Shown here: piece after piece, positions 1 to 6,121 of the stretch
Layout: the number at the start of each line of letters is the position of its first letter
Numbering within the stretch: the first letter of the stretch is position 1
Assembly: GCA_021817875.1 (NCBI GenBank)
Contig: JAKAFQ010000165.1
Location: forward strand, 1 to 8,221
Reading direction: 5' to 3'
Source of the DNA: Pseudomonadota bacterium
GTDB taxonomy: Bacteria > Pseudomonadota > Gammaproteobacteria > Steroidobacterales > Steroidobacteraceae
DNA: 8,221 nt
Program-made: the position numbers and the translations under genes
The notes under the pieces: model-generated
Databases searched by the model: none
Seen by the model: the letters and a program-made list of their open reading frames with translations, nothing else
Told to the model about the DNA's origin: nothing

Positions 1-1
1 G

Positions 2-409
2 GCGGCCGGCGACCGGGTTGCGGGCGCCTCCGCGACCTCCGGTCCACCGGTGCCTCCGTGGTCGATCAGTCTCGGAGGCGAGTATGACTTTCATCTCTTT
101 GACCGCAGTCTGTTCGTATCGCTGCAGGATGTTTTCGACAGCCGCAACAATGGACCGTTTTTTGCGCACGATCCGGCAAATGCCGTGCTATATGACCCCT
201 CTTTGCCGACGGATCCTTCGACCAACATGCTCAATCTGAGGCTCGGTTGGCGATTGCACAGCGGCTGGAGCGTCAGGCTGTTCGCCGACAACGTATTGAA
301 CTCCCATCCGCAGCTCTCCGTGAATCATGCACTGCCGGGTGACCCGCGACTGTCGGCGAGCACTTTTCGGCCGTTGACGATCGGCATCTCAGCGATATAT
401 GACCTCTGA
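2..409 (+). CDS. TonB-dependent receptor, C-terminal part (5' end outside window)
   Basis: This frame is open from the window edge to a TGA at 407-409, giving the last 135 residues of an outer-membrane TonB-dependent receptor, which imports a scarce substrate using energy from the TonB complex. The fragment has alternating hydrophobic and polar residues of membrane beta-strands. It carries the family's end pattern: a strand (NLRLGWRLHSGW), a strand with turn (SVRLFADNVLNSHPQLS), a loop, then the last strand RPLTIGISAIYDL. The LF-DN-L-HP-LS and RP-TIG features resemble receptors common in sphingomonads and related bacteria. The plug domain and TonB box lie outside the window. The last residue is Leu, where most outer-membrane barrels end in an aromatic residue. 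It is convergent with the S58 peptidase gene. A second, decayed copy of this 3' end lies at 4264 on the minus strand. The substrate cannot be read from this part. Confidence 0.88.
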   Translation, partial: AAGDRVAGASATSGPPVPPWSISLGGEYDFHLFDRSLFVSLQDVFDSRNNGPFFAHDPANAVLYDPSLPTDPSTNMLNLRLGWRLHSGWSVRLFADNVLNSHPQLSVNHALPGDPRLSASTFRPLTIGISAIYDL

Positions 410-572
410 AGGAGCAGACCGTCCAAAGCCGGGAGGCGCGATCCGGGATTTTCCGCTTCGGCGATTTGCGCGCACACGCACCCTGTCCGGTGTGGAAGGG
501 GCGGTGCCCAGCGGGCCGTCAGCGCGGCTGAGGTGCCTCGTATGCGGATCGCGTCGTGGGCCACGGCCGGTT
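410..572. other. Convergent intergenic gap without a gene
   Basis: The gap lies between the TBDR stop and the peptidase stop, which face each other. Open frames crossing it are low-complexity Arg/Pro-rich readings with no recognisable family. Two very small hairpins are visible (GCCC-AGC-GGGC at 506-516 and TCAGC-GCG-GCTGA at 519-531), and the left arm of the 560-592 inverted repeat falls here. No T-run follows any of them, so no classical intrinsic terminator is evident. Confidence 0.6.
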
Positions 573-592
573 TCAGCGGATTCGGCCGTGGC
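560..592. terminator. 10-bp perfect inverted repeat over the peptidase stop codon (possible bidirectional terminator)
   Basis: The arms GCCACGGCCG (560-569) and CGGCCGTGGC (583-592) are perfect complements around a 13-nt loop. The loop contains the stop codon (573-575) of the minus-strand peptidase gene, and the right arm encodes the end of that protein. Position between two convergent genes suggests a shared transcript end or an RNA 3'-end stabiliser. Neither side has a T-run, so this is not a standard rho-independent terminator. Confidence 0.4.
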
Positions 593-1691
593 GGCGTAGC
601 AGGTCACACAATTGAGCGGGTTCGATCGATCGCAGGACGGCACCGCGCGGCCGGATGACCGGCACGGATTCGGCGGCCAACAGCGCATTGAGCACGGACT
701 CCTCGACCGCGGCTACGGTGGCAGCGTAGATGACGTCGAGGTGTGCGTCGTTCAGCCATTGGGCATGAAACTCGCGCGGCTGTCGCTGCCCGATGGCGGG
801 CAGGTACAGGCCATTGGCGACGGAAAACGCCAGCATCAGATCTCCAGAATAGTGTCCTCCGCTGGTCCCGGTACGTCCGATTCCGAGTGCTCCCCGTTTG
901 GCCACGCGCCGCAATTGCAGCGGATTGAGCGGCGCGTCCGTGGCAATCAGCACGATGATCGAGCCCTGCTCCGGGGCGCCCCGTCCGGAGAGCAACGCGC
1001 CCTCGGTCAGATGCCGTCCCACCGGCACGCCGAGCACGGTCAGTTCGTGACGCAGTCCGAAATTGGACTGAACCAGAACCCCCAGGGTGTACCCGCGCCC
1101 GCCGATCCGCACATGCCGCGAGCTCGTGCCAGTGCCCCCTTTGAATTCGTAGGTCTGGTTCCCGGCCCCGCCACCCACGTTGCCTTCCGCGACAGGTCCC
1201 CCTCGGGCGTTGCGAAATGCGCGCAGCGCGTCTGCCTCTGTCACGTGGCGGCCGCAGATGTCGTTGAGCAGCCCGTCGTACGTCTCCGCCACGACTGGCA
1301 TGGCCCACGCTGGGAATCTGTTGAAATGAGGTGAATACTGCCGGACCATCCAGCCCACCGCGGCATGGTGCACGATGCCCACCGAGTGGGTATTGGTGAG
1401 GCAGATGGGGCCGGTGAGGTATCCGGCATCCGCGATCCAATGCGTGCCGGTCATTTCGCCGTTGCCATTGAGATCAAATTGGCCGGCCCAGACCGCTTTC
1501 GGGCGTCGCTCGTGACCGCGCGGCAACACCACCGTAACGCCCGTATGGACCTGCCGCTCGCCTGGCCGGCGCGCGAGTCGCTTGAGCGTACAGTAGCCCA
1601 CCTCGACTCCCGGCACGTCGGTGATGGCATTATGACGCCCGGTCTTTCCACCCAACGGCAGGCCGAGATCACGTGCTCTGGGTTTGCTCAT
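573..1691 (-). CDS. P1 (S58/DmpA) family aminopeptidase
   Basis: This encodes a 372-residue protein of peptidase family S58. The family includes DmpA (L-aminopeptidase/D-amidase/esterase) and BapA-type beta-peptidyl aminopeptidases, which remove N-terminal residues, including D- or beta-amino acids, from small peptides, amides and esters. The precursor cleaves itself between Gly and an N-terminal nucleophile Ser. Visible features are the N-terminal block RARDLG...NAITDVPGVEVGY (6-33), EGNVGGGAG (169-177), the conserved Asn in VQSNFG (Asn210), the processing site Gly243-Ser244 inside EQGSIIVLIATDAPLNP, and GHYSGDLMLAFS (279-290) carrying the second active-site serine region. No truncation is seen and the length is normal for the family. 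There is no signal peptide, so it is probably cytoplasmic. ATG at 1691 matches the usual family start. No clear Shine-Dalgarno precedes it, and it lies 35 bp after the permease stop, so translation may depend on the upstream gene. Confidence 0.93.
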   Translation of the reverse strand: MSKPRARDLGLPLGGKTGRHNAITDVPGVEVGYCTLKRLARRPGERQVHTGVTVVLPRGHERRPKAVWAGQFDLNGNGEMTGTHWIADAGYLTGPICLTNTHSVGIVHHAAVGWMVRQYSPHFNRFPAWAMPVVAETYDGLLNDICGRHVTEADALRAFRNARGGPVAEGNVGGGAGNQTYEFKGGTGTSSRHVRIGGRGYTLGVLVQSNFGLRHELTVLGVPVGRHLTEGALLSGRGAPEQGSIIVLIATDAPLNPLQLRRVAKRGALGIGRTGTSGGHYSGDLMLAFSVANGLYLPAIGQRQPREFHAQWLNDAHLDVIYAATVAAVEESVLNALLAAESVPVIRPRGAVLRSIEPAQLCDLLRRHGRIR

Positions 1692-1726
1692 GGTTGCGAT
1701 GTCGTTTTACGATGCCACGGTGAGTT

Positions 1727-3100
1727 TCAGACCGACAGCGTATCCCGGTTCGCCCTGCGCAGTCCGACGCCATATGCCGCGCCAAAGGCGAGCCAGATGA
1801 TCCCAAGGGTCTTCGCAATGACGCTCAAGCCGGACATGACGGCGAGCACGACAAGAATGCCCGCCATGGGCACGAATAGGTGCACGAACCACCGGTCTGA
1901 ACGCGCCTTGAACCAGAACAGGCGAAGCACCGAGACGTGTAGCAGCAGAAAGCCGGTCAGGGCGCCGAAGTTGACCATGGAAACCAGCTCTCCCATGTGA
2001 AAGCGCATCGCCAGCGCGACGGCCAGCGAAAGGGCGGTGCTGACCAGCATCCCGACGTACGGCGTGCCGAATCGCGGGTGAAGGCGGCCGAAGAGGCGTG
2101 GCAGCTGGGCGTCACGTCCCATCGCATACAACACGCGGGCGACACCGGCTTGCATCGGTAACGCGTTGGTGAACCCGACGAGGGCTGCACTGAGCCAGGC
2201 GAGCGCCATCGACGCCCAGGCGCCGATCGACCATGCGACGAGCTCGTAGCTTGCCGCGGCCGGATCACGGATCCGGAAGCCGGCGAGCAGGTTGCCGAGC
2301 ACCCAGGCCACAAGGACGAACAGCGCTGCGGCCAAAATGAGCACCCCGACGATGGCACGGCCGACGATCCGCCGGTCGTTGTCCTTGACTTCCTCGGCCA
2401 GAGTCGAAACCGCATCGAACCCGAGGAACGACATCACGCAGATCGATGTGGCGGTGAACATGCTGCGCCAGTGAAACGCCTGCGGCTCGAACAGGGGGCG
2501 AAGCGTCAGCGCGGCGTTGCCTTTTCCAGAGTGCAGCGCGACGACGGAGAAGCCGAGCAGCACGAACAGAAAGCCGATCTGCACCACGACGGAGAACACA
2601 TTGACACGCGACGTGACGGCGATTCCAAACCAGTTGATGGCGAGCGTCACCAGTGCGAGCGAGGTGATCCACACGGCGCGATCGACCTGCGGAACCAAGG
2701 TTCCCATGGCAACCGAGATCACCACGTAGATGTAGGCTGGGATGAGCAGGTAGTCGAGCAGAATCATCCATCCGGCGAGGAAGCCGGGCAACGGGCCGAG
2801 TGCATGCCGTGCGAATCCGTACACCGAGCCGGCGTTGGGAACGACCGCCGTCATCGTTGCGTAACTCTGCGCGGTGAAATACATGCAGAGCGCGCCGAAC
2901 AGGTACGCCAGGACCAGCAGCCCGTCCGATGCCCGCCACACGTAGCCGATCGTCGCGAGCGGCGCGAATGGCGACACGTACGCGAGGCCGTAGGCGAGCA
3001 GATCGTAATAGGTCAGCGTGCGGCGAAGCGTCGCGGCACCGGGGCCCTGCGTGTCGACCGCGGGAGCCGCTCCGGCGGACACACTCTCCTCGGGCGGCAT
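1727..3100 (-). CDS. APC-superfamily permease, putrescine/amino-acid importer-like
   Basis: This is a 457-residue inner-membrane transporter with about 12 hydrophobic segments, the first near residues 33-54 and the last near 425-446. The first segments carry the APC pattern LTYYDLLAYGLAYVSPFAPL (29-48), with PNAGSVYGF (88-96) and GFLAGWMILLDYLL (106-119) following. FLGFDAVSTLAEEVKDNDRR (225-244) and a loop with LYAMGRDAQLP and HPRFGTPYVG (324-350) match the PuuP-like branch of amino acid/polyamine proton symporters. The frame is open upstream to 3274, but that would overlap the deacetylase gene. ATG 3100 lies 17 bp after the deacetylase stop, is preceded closely by AGGGG, and leaves the expected short hydrophilic N-terminus. 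Context, next to an acyl-amine hydrolase and a peptidase, suggests import of an amine, amino acid or small acylated amine. The exact substrate is not shown by the sequence. Confidence 0.92.
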   Translation of the reverse strand: MPPEESVSAGAAPAVDTQGPGAATLRRTLTYYDLLAYGLAYVSPFAPLATIGYVWRASDGLLVLAYLFGALCMYFTAQSYATMTAVVPNAGSVYGFARHALGPLPGFLAGWMILLDYLLIPAYIYVVISVAMGTLVPQVDRAVWITSLALVTLAINWFGIAVTSRVNVFSVVVQIGFLFVLLGFSVVALHSGKGNAALTLRPLFEPQAFHWRSMFTATSICVMSFLGFDAVSTLAEEVKDNDRRIVGRAIVGVLILAAALFVLVAWVLGNLLAGFRIRDPAAASYELVAWSIGAWASMALAWLSAALVGFTNALPMQAGVARVLYAMGRDAQLPRLFGRLHPRFGTPYVGMLVSTALSLAVALAMRFHMGELVSMVNFGALTGFLLLHVSVLRLFWFKARSDRWFVHLFVPMAGILVVLAVMSGLSVIAKTLGIIWLAFGAAYGVGLRRANRDTLSV

Positions 3101-3117
3101 ACCCCTGATGCGCCGGG

Positions 3118-4245
3118 TCAGGTCAGTCCGAATGCGGCAGCCAACTCGTCGAGCAACCGTCTCTGAAACGCGTTGAAGCGCTCGCTGGGCTGTTTGAGTT
3201 TGAACGTCTGGAGAAATGGATCCTCGACGCCCACTTGTTCCCCGGCTAGCTGCTCGATGATCGCATGACCGCAAAACGGCACATAAGCCTCGGCATAGCC
3301 GCCTTCATGAACCGCGACCAGCCGGCCGTGGCAGTGCCTGTCCGCCACGTCCATCAGTATCCGGGTCATTTCACGAAAGCTTTCGCTGTGCAGCTGCATG
3401 CGTGCCAGCGGATCCACGACATTTGCATCGAGTCCGCTCGCGACCAGGATCAGCTCCGGTCGGTACCGATCGAGCGCCGGTACCACGATGCGCTCGAACG
3501 CGTACAGGTAGCTGTCATGACCGCCACCTCCCAGCAGTGGGATATTGTAGTTATAGCCCTGTCCGGCACCGGTGCCGCGTTCGCTTTCGCCGCTGTAGCC
3601 GAAAGGGAAGCAGTGCTCCTGATGCACCGACACCGTGAGCACGTCGGCCCTGTCGTAGAAGATGGCCTGTGTGCCGTTGCCGTGGTGCACGTCCCAGTCT
3701 ACGATCGCGATGCGCTCCACGCGCTGCGATGCCCGGACCGCTTCCGCCGCGAGCGCGACGTTCGCAAGCAGGCAGAAGCCCATAGGCCGATCCGGCAGGC
3801 AGTGATGACCGGGGGGACGCGATAGGGCGTACGCGTTGCGATACTGTCCGCGCACCACGGCATCGGCGGCGCCGATCGCGAGGCCAGCAGACAGCCGCGC
3901 GATGTCATAGCCTCCTTTTCCGAAGGGTGCAAGCTCGCCGAGATCACCCCCGCCGGCGTCGCTCGCGGCCTTGAAACGGCGCAGATACTCGCGTGGGTGT
4001 ACACGCAGCAGGTCTTCGTCCGTGGCTGCCGGGGCGCTGCGAACGACGAGTCGGTCGCTGAGACCGGAAACGTCCATCAGCGACTTGATGCGACGCTTGC
4101 TGTCCGGAGACTCGGCGTGTCCGGAGCCGGAGGGTGGCTGAACCCAACCGCCGACCGTCATGGTCAGCGCATGCATCCCGCCGCTGTGCCACAGGCAGCG
4201 CTCGTCGAAAAAAAACCCGGTCCTTCTCTGCGCGATGTCCGGCAT
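3118..4245 (-). CDS. Class II histone deacetylase-like amidohydrolase (acetylpolyamine amidohydrolase family)
   Basis: This is a 375-residue zinc amidohydrolase of the arginase/deacetylase fold. Bacterial members remove acetyl or other acyl groups from polyamines, lysine side chains or small amines in the cytoplasm. All expected catalytic residues are present: the His pair in PPGHH (His147-His148), the zinc ligands Asp185 and His187 in DWDVHHGNGTQ, the third ligand Asp273 in SGLDAN, and the transition-state Tyr317 in HEGGY. The opening RRTGFFFDERCLWH and VGGWVQPP match the class II HDAH-type N-terminus, so ATG 4245 is the start. It has a good ribosome site, GGGAG, at 4255-4251 with a 5-nt spacer. 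The length is close to the known bacterial enzymes. It is the first intact gene of a three-gene block and lies 18 bp downstream of a decayed TBDR end. A polyamine substrate is likely from the permease next door but not proven; AcuC-like or acyl-lysine activity is an alternative. Confidence 0.93.
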   Translation of the reverse strand: MPDIAQRRTGFFFDERCLWHSGGMHALTMTVGGWVQPPSGSGHAESPDSKRRIKSLMDVSGLSDRLVVRSAPAATDEDLLRVHPREYLRRFKAASDAGGGDLGELAPFGKGGYDIARLSAGLAIGAADAVVRGQYRNAYALSRPPGHHCLPDRPMGFCLLANVALAAEAVRASQRVERIAIVDWDVHHGNGTQAIFYDRADVLTVSVHQEHCFPFGYSGESERGTGAGQGYNYNIPLLGGGGHDSYLYAFERIVVPALDRYRPELILVASGLDANVVDPLARMQLHSESFREMTRILMDVADRHCHGRLVAVHEGGYAEAYVPFCGHAIIEQLAGEQVGVEDPFLQTFKLKQPSERFNAFQRRLLDELAAAFGLT

Positions 4246-4263
4246 GACGTCTCCCGACCGATC

Positions 4264-4450
4264 TCAAGGGTTATAAATGGCGGAAATACCGATTGTCAAC
4301 GGTTCGGGCGGCGCGATCGACCGTCGCGGTCCGCAGGGCCGCGCGCAGTTCACTGACGGTGCAGGCATGGTGTCGCGCTGGTTGTGGACCCGGCACTTCA
4401 CGACGCATCCGTCTGCCAGTCGCCGGACCGAATCCGAGACTGAGCCTGTC
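4264..4450 (-). pseudogene. Decayed TonB-dependent receptor, 3' remnant
   Basis: Read on the minus strand to a TGA at 4266-4264, the last residues are PLTIGISAIYNP, against PLTIGISAIYDL at the end of the left-edge TBDR. The last 13 codons including the stop match at 30 of 39 bases, and most changes are silent. Upstream the two align without gaps: PAPSVNCARPCGPRRS against PQLSVNHALPGDPRLS, and DGCVVKCRVHN against SGWSVRLFADN, but with many damaging changes and only about half the bases identical. No full receptor gene (normally over 600 codons) can fit between here and the AraC gene. A further receptor-like string, STQDSFGVRFG, appears in another frame at about 4510-4478, suggesting frameshifts; that part is weak. 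The remnant ends 18 bp before the deacetylase start, so a receptor once headed this operon. Confidence 0.75.
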
Positions 4451-4472
4451 GTCGGACCGAATCGGCGACGGT
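4415..4472. repeat. Imperfect 29-bp tandem duplication
   Basis: Copy 1 (4415-4443) and copy 2 (4444-4472) are directly adjacent and agree at 23 of 29 positions. The shared core is CGGACCGAATC. The repeat lies in or next to the TBDR remnant, and a 29-bp insertion would shift its frame, as expected in a decaying gene. Removing one copy by eye does not restore one continuous receptor frame. Confidence 0.55.
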
Positions 4473-4701
4473 CAATGGCCAAAGCGAACACCGAAAGAGT
4501 CCTGGGTGGAAGCCGGACGGCTGGCCCGGTTGTCGATCCGCTCCTTCGGCCGATACGCGCGGAGCGAGGTCGGACACGGGTGACTGGCCGCGTCGGCCTG
4601 GTACTTCGCGCCGCGCCGGCCGGCGCAGTGAAGCTCGGACGGCACAGCCCGGAGCGAAACGATGTTCGCCGGACCGTCAATGTGTCGAGGAGCATTACAA
4701 T

Positions 4702-4719
4702 ACCAGTCGACCGACTGGT
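4702..4719. promoter_or_regulatory. 18-bp palindrome, candidate operator
   Basis: ACCAGTCG-AC-CGACTGGT is a perfect inverted repeat with 8-bp arms and a 2-bp centre, the size bound by a dimeric repressor. It covers the predicted start point of the minus-strand promoter at 4725-4754. It also fills the spacer of a weaker alternative promoter (TTCGCA at 4725-4720, TATTGT at 4702-4697, spacer 17). In either reading a bound protein would block transcription toward the receptor remnant and the deacetylase operon. The AraC-family product next door would not normally bind such a symmetric site, so a different regulator is suspected. Confidence 0.5.
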
Positions 4720-4724
4720 TGCGA

Positions 4725-4754
4725 AAGATAGCGGAATGGGGTGACGATTGTCAA
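4725..4754 (-). promoter_or_regulatory. Candidate sigma-70-type promoter for the deacetylase operon
   Basis: On the minus strand a perfect -35 TTGACA (4754-4749) is followed by an 18-bp spacer and TATCTT (4730-4725; 4 of 6 to consensus). The start would fall near 4718, at the edge of the palindrome. It points at the TBDR remnant and then the deacetylase, permease and peptidase genes, with an untranslated stretch of about 470 nt now that the receptor is broken. It is called by eye from consensus only. Confidence 0.4.
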
Positions 4755-4916
4755 CAGCGGTCGGTTGCCGGGTGGGCGGGCGGCTTGATGGCCCAGCGGC
4801 TCACATGGCACGCCTGGTCATGGTGGTGTGATGTCGGTGACTGCCGCGTAATGCTGTGTCGCGGGCAATGTGTGTCCCAATGAGTCTGCTGTTGGCAGCC
4901 CGTGGAAGGGGTCGTC

Positions 4917-5987
4917 GTGATCATCCGTGTGCCACATCCAACCGTGCCGGTCTGCAGGGACGGCGCAAACATCCGCTCCGGCGTGCCGTCGCTCGTGGTG
5001 GCAGGTCTGGTGAACCGCCGGCTGTCCGTGGGGCCATTACTCGACAGACATGCGCCGTCGACATCTCTGGAAGACCCGTATGCGGAGTTCGATCTTCGCC
5101 GGTACGTCGCCCTGTTCGAGGACGCCGCGGACCTGGCGAGCGATCCGTTCCTCGGCCTGCGGCTCGGACGGGAGATCGACATCGAGCAGTTCGGTCCGCT
5201 CGGCATCGTCATTCTTGCAGCCGACACGCTTGGTAACGGTGTGCGTGCGTGGGCACGCTATTCCCGCACCTGGCAGAGCGGCACCGTGACCGAGGTGGTC
5301 TCGCGGGAGGATGTGTGGGAGTGCACCTATCGGATCTGCGATGAGACGATCCGGCCGCGCCGCCAGGACAGCGAATTCACGCTGGCGCTGATCAGCCGGC
5401 TGTTCCACGAGGCCGTAGGTCGCCAATGGGCGCCGCTCGGCGTGCAGTTCGAGCACGCGGCTCCTGGCGGCCTCGAGACGTCCATGGTTCGGCGGCTGTA
5501 TCAACGCATATTTCGCTGCCCGGTCACGTTCGGTGCCGGCAGCAACCGGATCCTCGTCGACCGCAGCGATCTCGGCAGGCCGACCCTGGGGGTGTACCGG
5601 GCGCTGCGTCCGCATGTCGTGCACCTTCTGCGGATGCTGGAGGGCCCGGAGCGCTTGCCCCAGAGCGTGGAGGACCGCGTCACGTGGGTGATCCGTCGAC
5701 GTCTGGGCCACCGGCCCGTCACTGCGTCCGCGGTCGCTTCGGACCTCGGTCTGTCCACGCGGACGCTGCAGCGGCGCCTGGAGGCAGATGGAACGTCGAT
5801 ACGGGCCCTGGTCCGGGCTTGCCGCCGACACCGAGCGGAAGCCCTGCTGGCCGATCCCGCGCGTCCGGTCACGACAGTGGCGCACAGCCTCGGCTATGCC
5901 GACACCGCGGCGCTCAGCCGGGCGTTCAAGACGTGGACGGGCTTCGCGCCGCGCATCTATCGGCGCCGGCCGGCATCGCGCTCATGA
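4917..5987 (+). CDS. AraC-family transcriptional regulator with arabinose-binding-like N-terminal domain
   Basis: This is a DNA-binding activator or repressor of about 356 residues. The N-terminal two thirds (about 20-205) match the arabinose-binding-like domain type (PF12625 architecture) seen in OruR/VqsM/QhpR-like regulators, with DPFLGLRLG (76-84), FGPLGI (92-97) and a CPVTFGAGSNRILVD segment (201-215). The C-terminal AraC/XylS domain has two helix-turn-helix units: VTASAVASDLGLSTRTLQRR (268-287) and VTTVAHSLGYADTAALSRAF (318-337), followed by WTGFAPRIYRRR. GTG 4917 is preferred because AAGGGG lies 5 nt upstream; an in-frame GTG at 4902 would add five residues but lacks such a site. It is divergent from the deacetylase operon and 134 bp before the MoaF-family gene, the likeliest target given the repeats in that gap. 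An amine or amine-derived effector is a guess from context. Confidence 0.9.
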   Translation: MIIRVPHPTVPVCRDGANIRSGVPSLVVAGLVNRRLSVGPLLDRHAPSTSLEDPYAEFDLRRYVALFEDAADLASDPFLGLRLGREIDIEQFGPLGIVILAADTLGNGVRAWARYSRTWQSGTVTEVVSREDVWECTYRICDETIRPRRQDSEFTLALISRLFHEAVGRQWAPLGVQFEHAAPGGLETSMVRRLYQRIFRCPVTFGAGSNRILVDRSDLGRPTLGVYRALRPHVVHLLRMLEGPERLPQSVEDRVTWVIRRRLGHRPVTASAVASDLGLSTRTLQRRLEADGTSIRALVRACRRHRAEALLADPARPVTTVAHSLGYADTAALSRAFKTWTGFAPRIYRRRPASRS

Positions 5988-6009
5988 TGCTCTGACGGAA
6001 TGCCGTTGG

Positions 6010-6079
6010 GGCACGTGGCACGTTGGTCTAAAACTTTGGCACATTCTGCAAAATCAGAATCGTTCCGTTTGGCATTCTG
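6010..6079. promoter_or_regulatory. Repeat cluster upstream of the MoaF-family gene, candidate AraC-type binding sites
   Basis: Three elements are packed here. GGCACGT occurs twice in tandem (6010-6016 and 6017-6023). TTTGGCACATTCTG (6035-6048) recurs as TTTGGCATTCTG (6068-6079), 33 bp apart, about three helical turns. ATTCTG (6043-6048) and CAGAAT (6055-6060) form an inverted repeat with a 6-bp spacer, and a third ATTCTG half lies at 6074-6079. Spaced direct repeats of this kind are typical targets of AraC-family proteins, and such a gene ends just upstream. No convincing -35/-10 pair was found with them. Confidence 0.45.
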
Positions 6080-6121
6080 ATGCAGCGATTTTCGGTTGCT
6101 CGACTGCGCGAGGTGAGCAAG

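Larger units (their letters stand above)
4451..4916. other. Non-coding spacer upstream of the deacetylase operon and the AraC gene
   Basis: About 470 bp without a recognisable gene. Frames open here are readings of GC-rich sequence with no family features. The stretch holds the minus-strand promoter candidate (4725-4754), the 18-bp palindrome (4702-4719) and possibly more of the decayed receptor. A minus-strand reading at about 4675-4610 (RRTSFRSGLC...) faintly resembles a receptor signal peptide, but this is too weak to call. Confidence 0.5.

Noticed and set aside
612..1334. Plus-strand open frame of 240 residues opposite the peptidase gene
   Set aside because: It is antisense to conserved peptidase sequence and shows no recognisable motif; long antisense frames are common at this GC content.
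604..1440. Long minus-strand open frame of 278 residues
   Set aside because: It is an out-of-frame shadow of the S58 peptidase gene; its translation is Arg-rich with no family features, whereas the overlapping frame has complete peptidase motifs.
3101..3274. Extended N-terminus of the permease from an ATG at 3274
   Set aside because: It would overlap the deacetylase gene by over 150 bp and add 58 Arg-rich residues not found in this transporter type; ATG 3100 fits both operon spacing and family length.
4277..4744. Plus-strand open frame of 155 residues between the divergent genes
   Set aside because: It is antisense to the receptor remnant; its first residues (AEIPIVNG) are just the reverse reading of the conserved receptor C-terminus, also seen opposite the left TBDR end.
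6036..6050. Possible sigma-54 promoter (TTGGCAC...TGCA) before the MoaF-family gene
   Set aside because: The GG and GC elements are separated by 8 nt, not the required 10, and no sigma-54 activator gene is visible.
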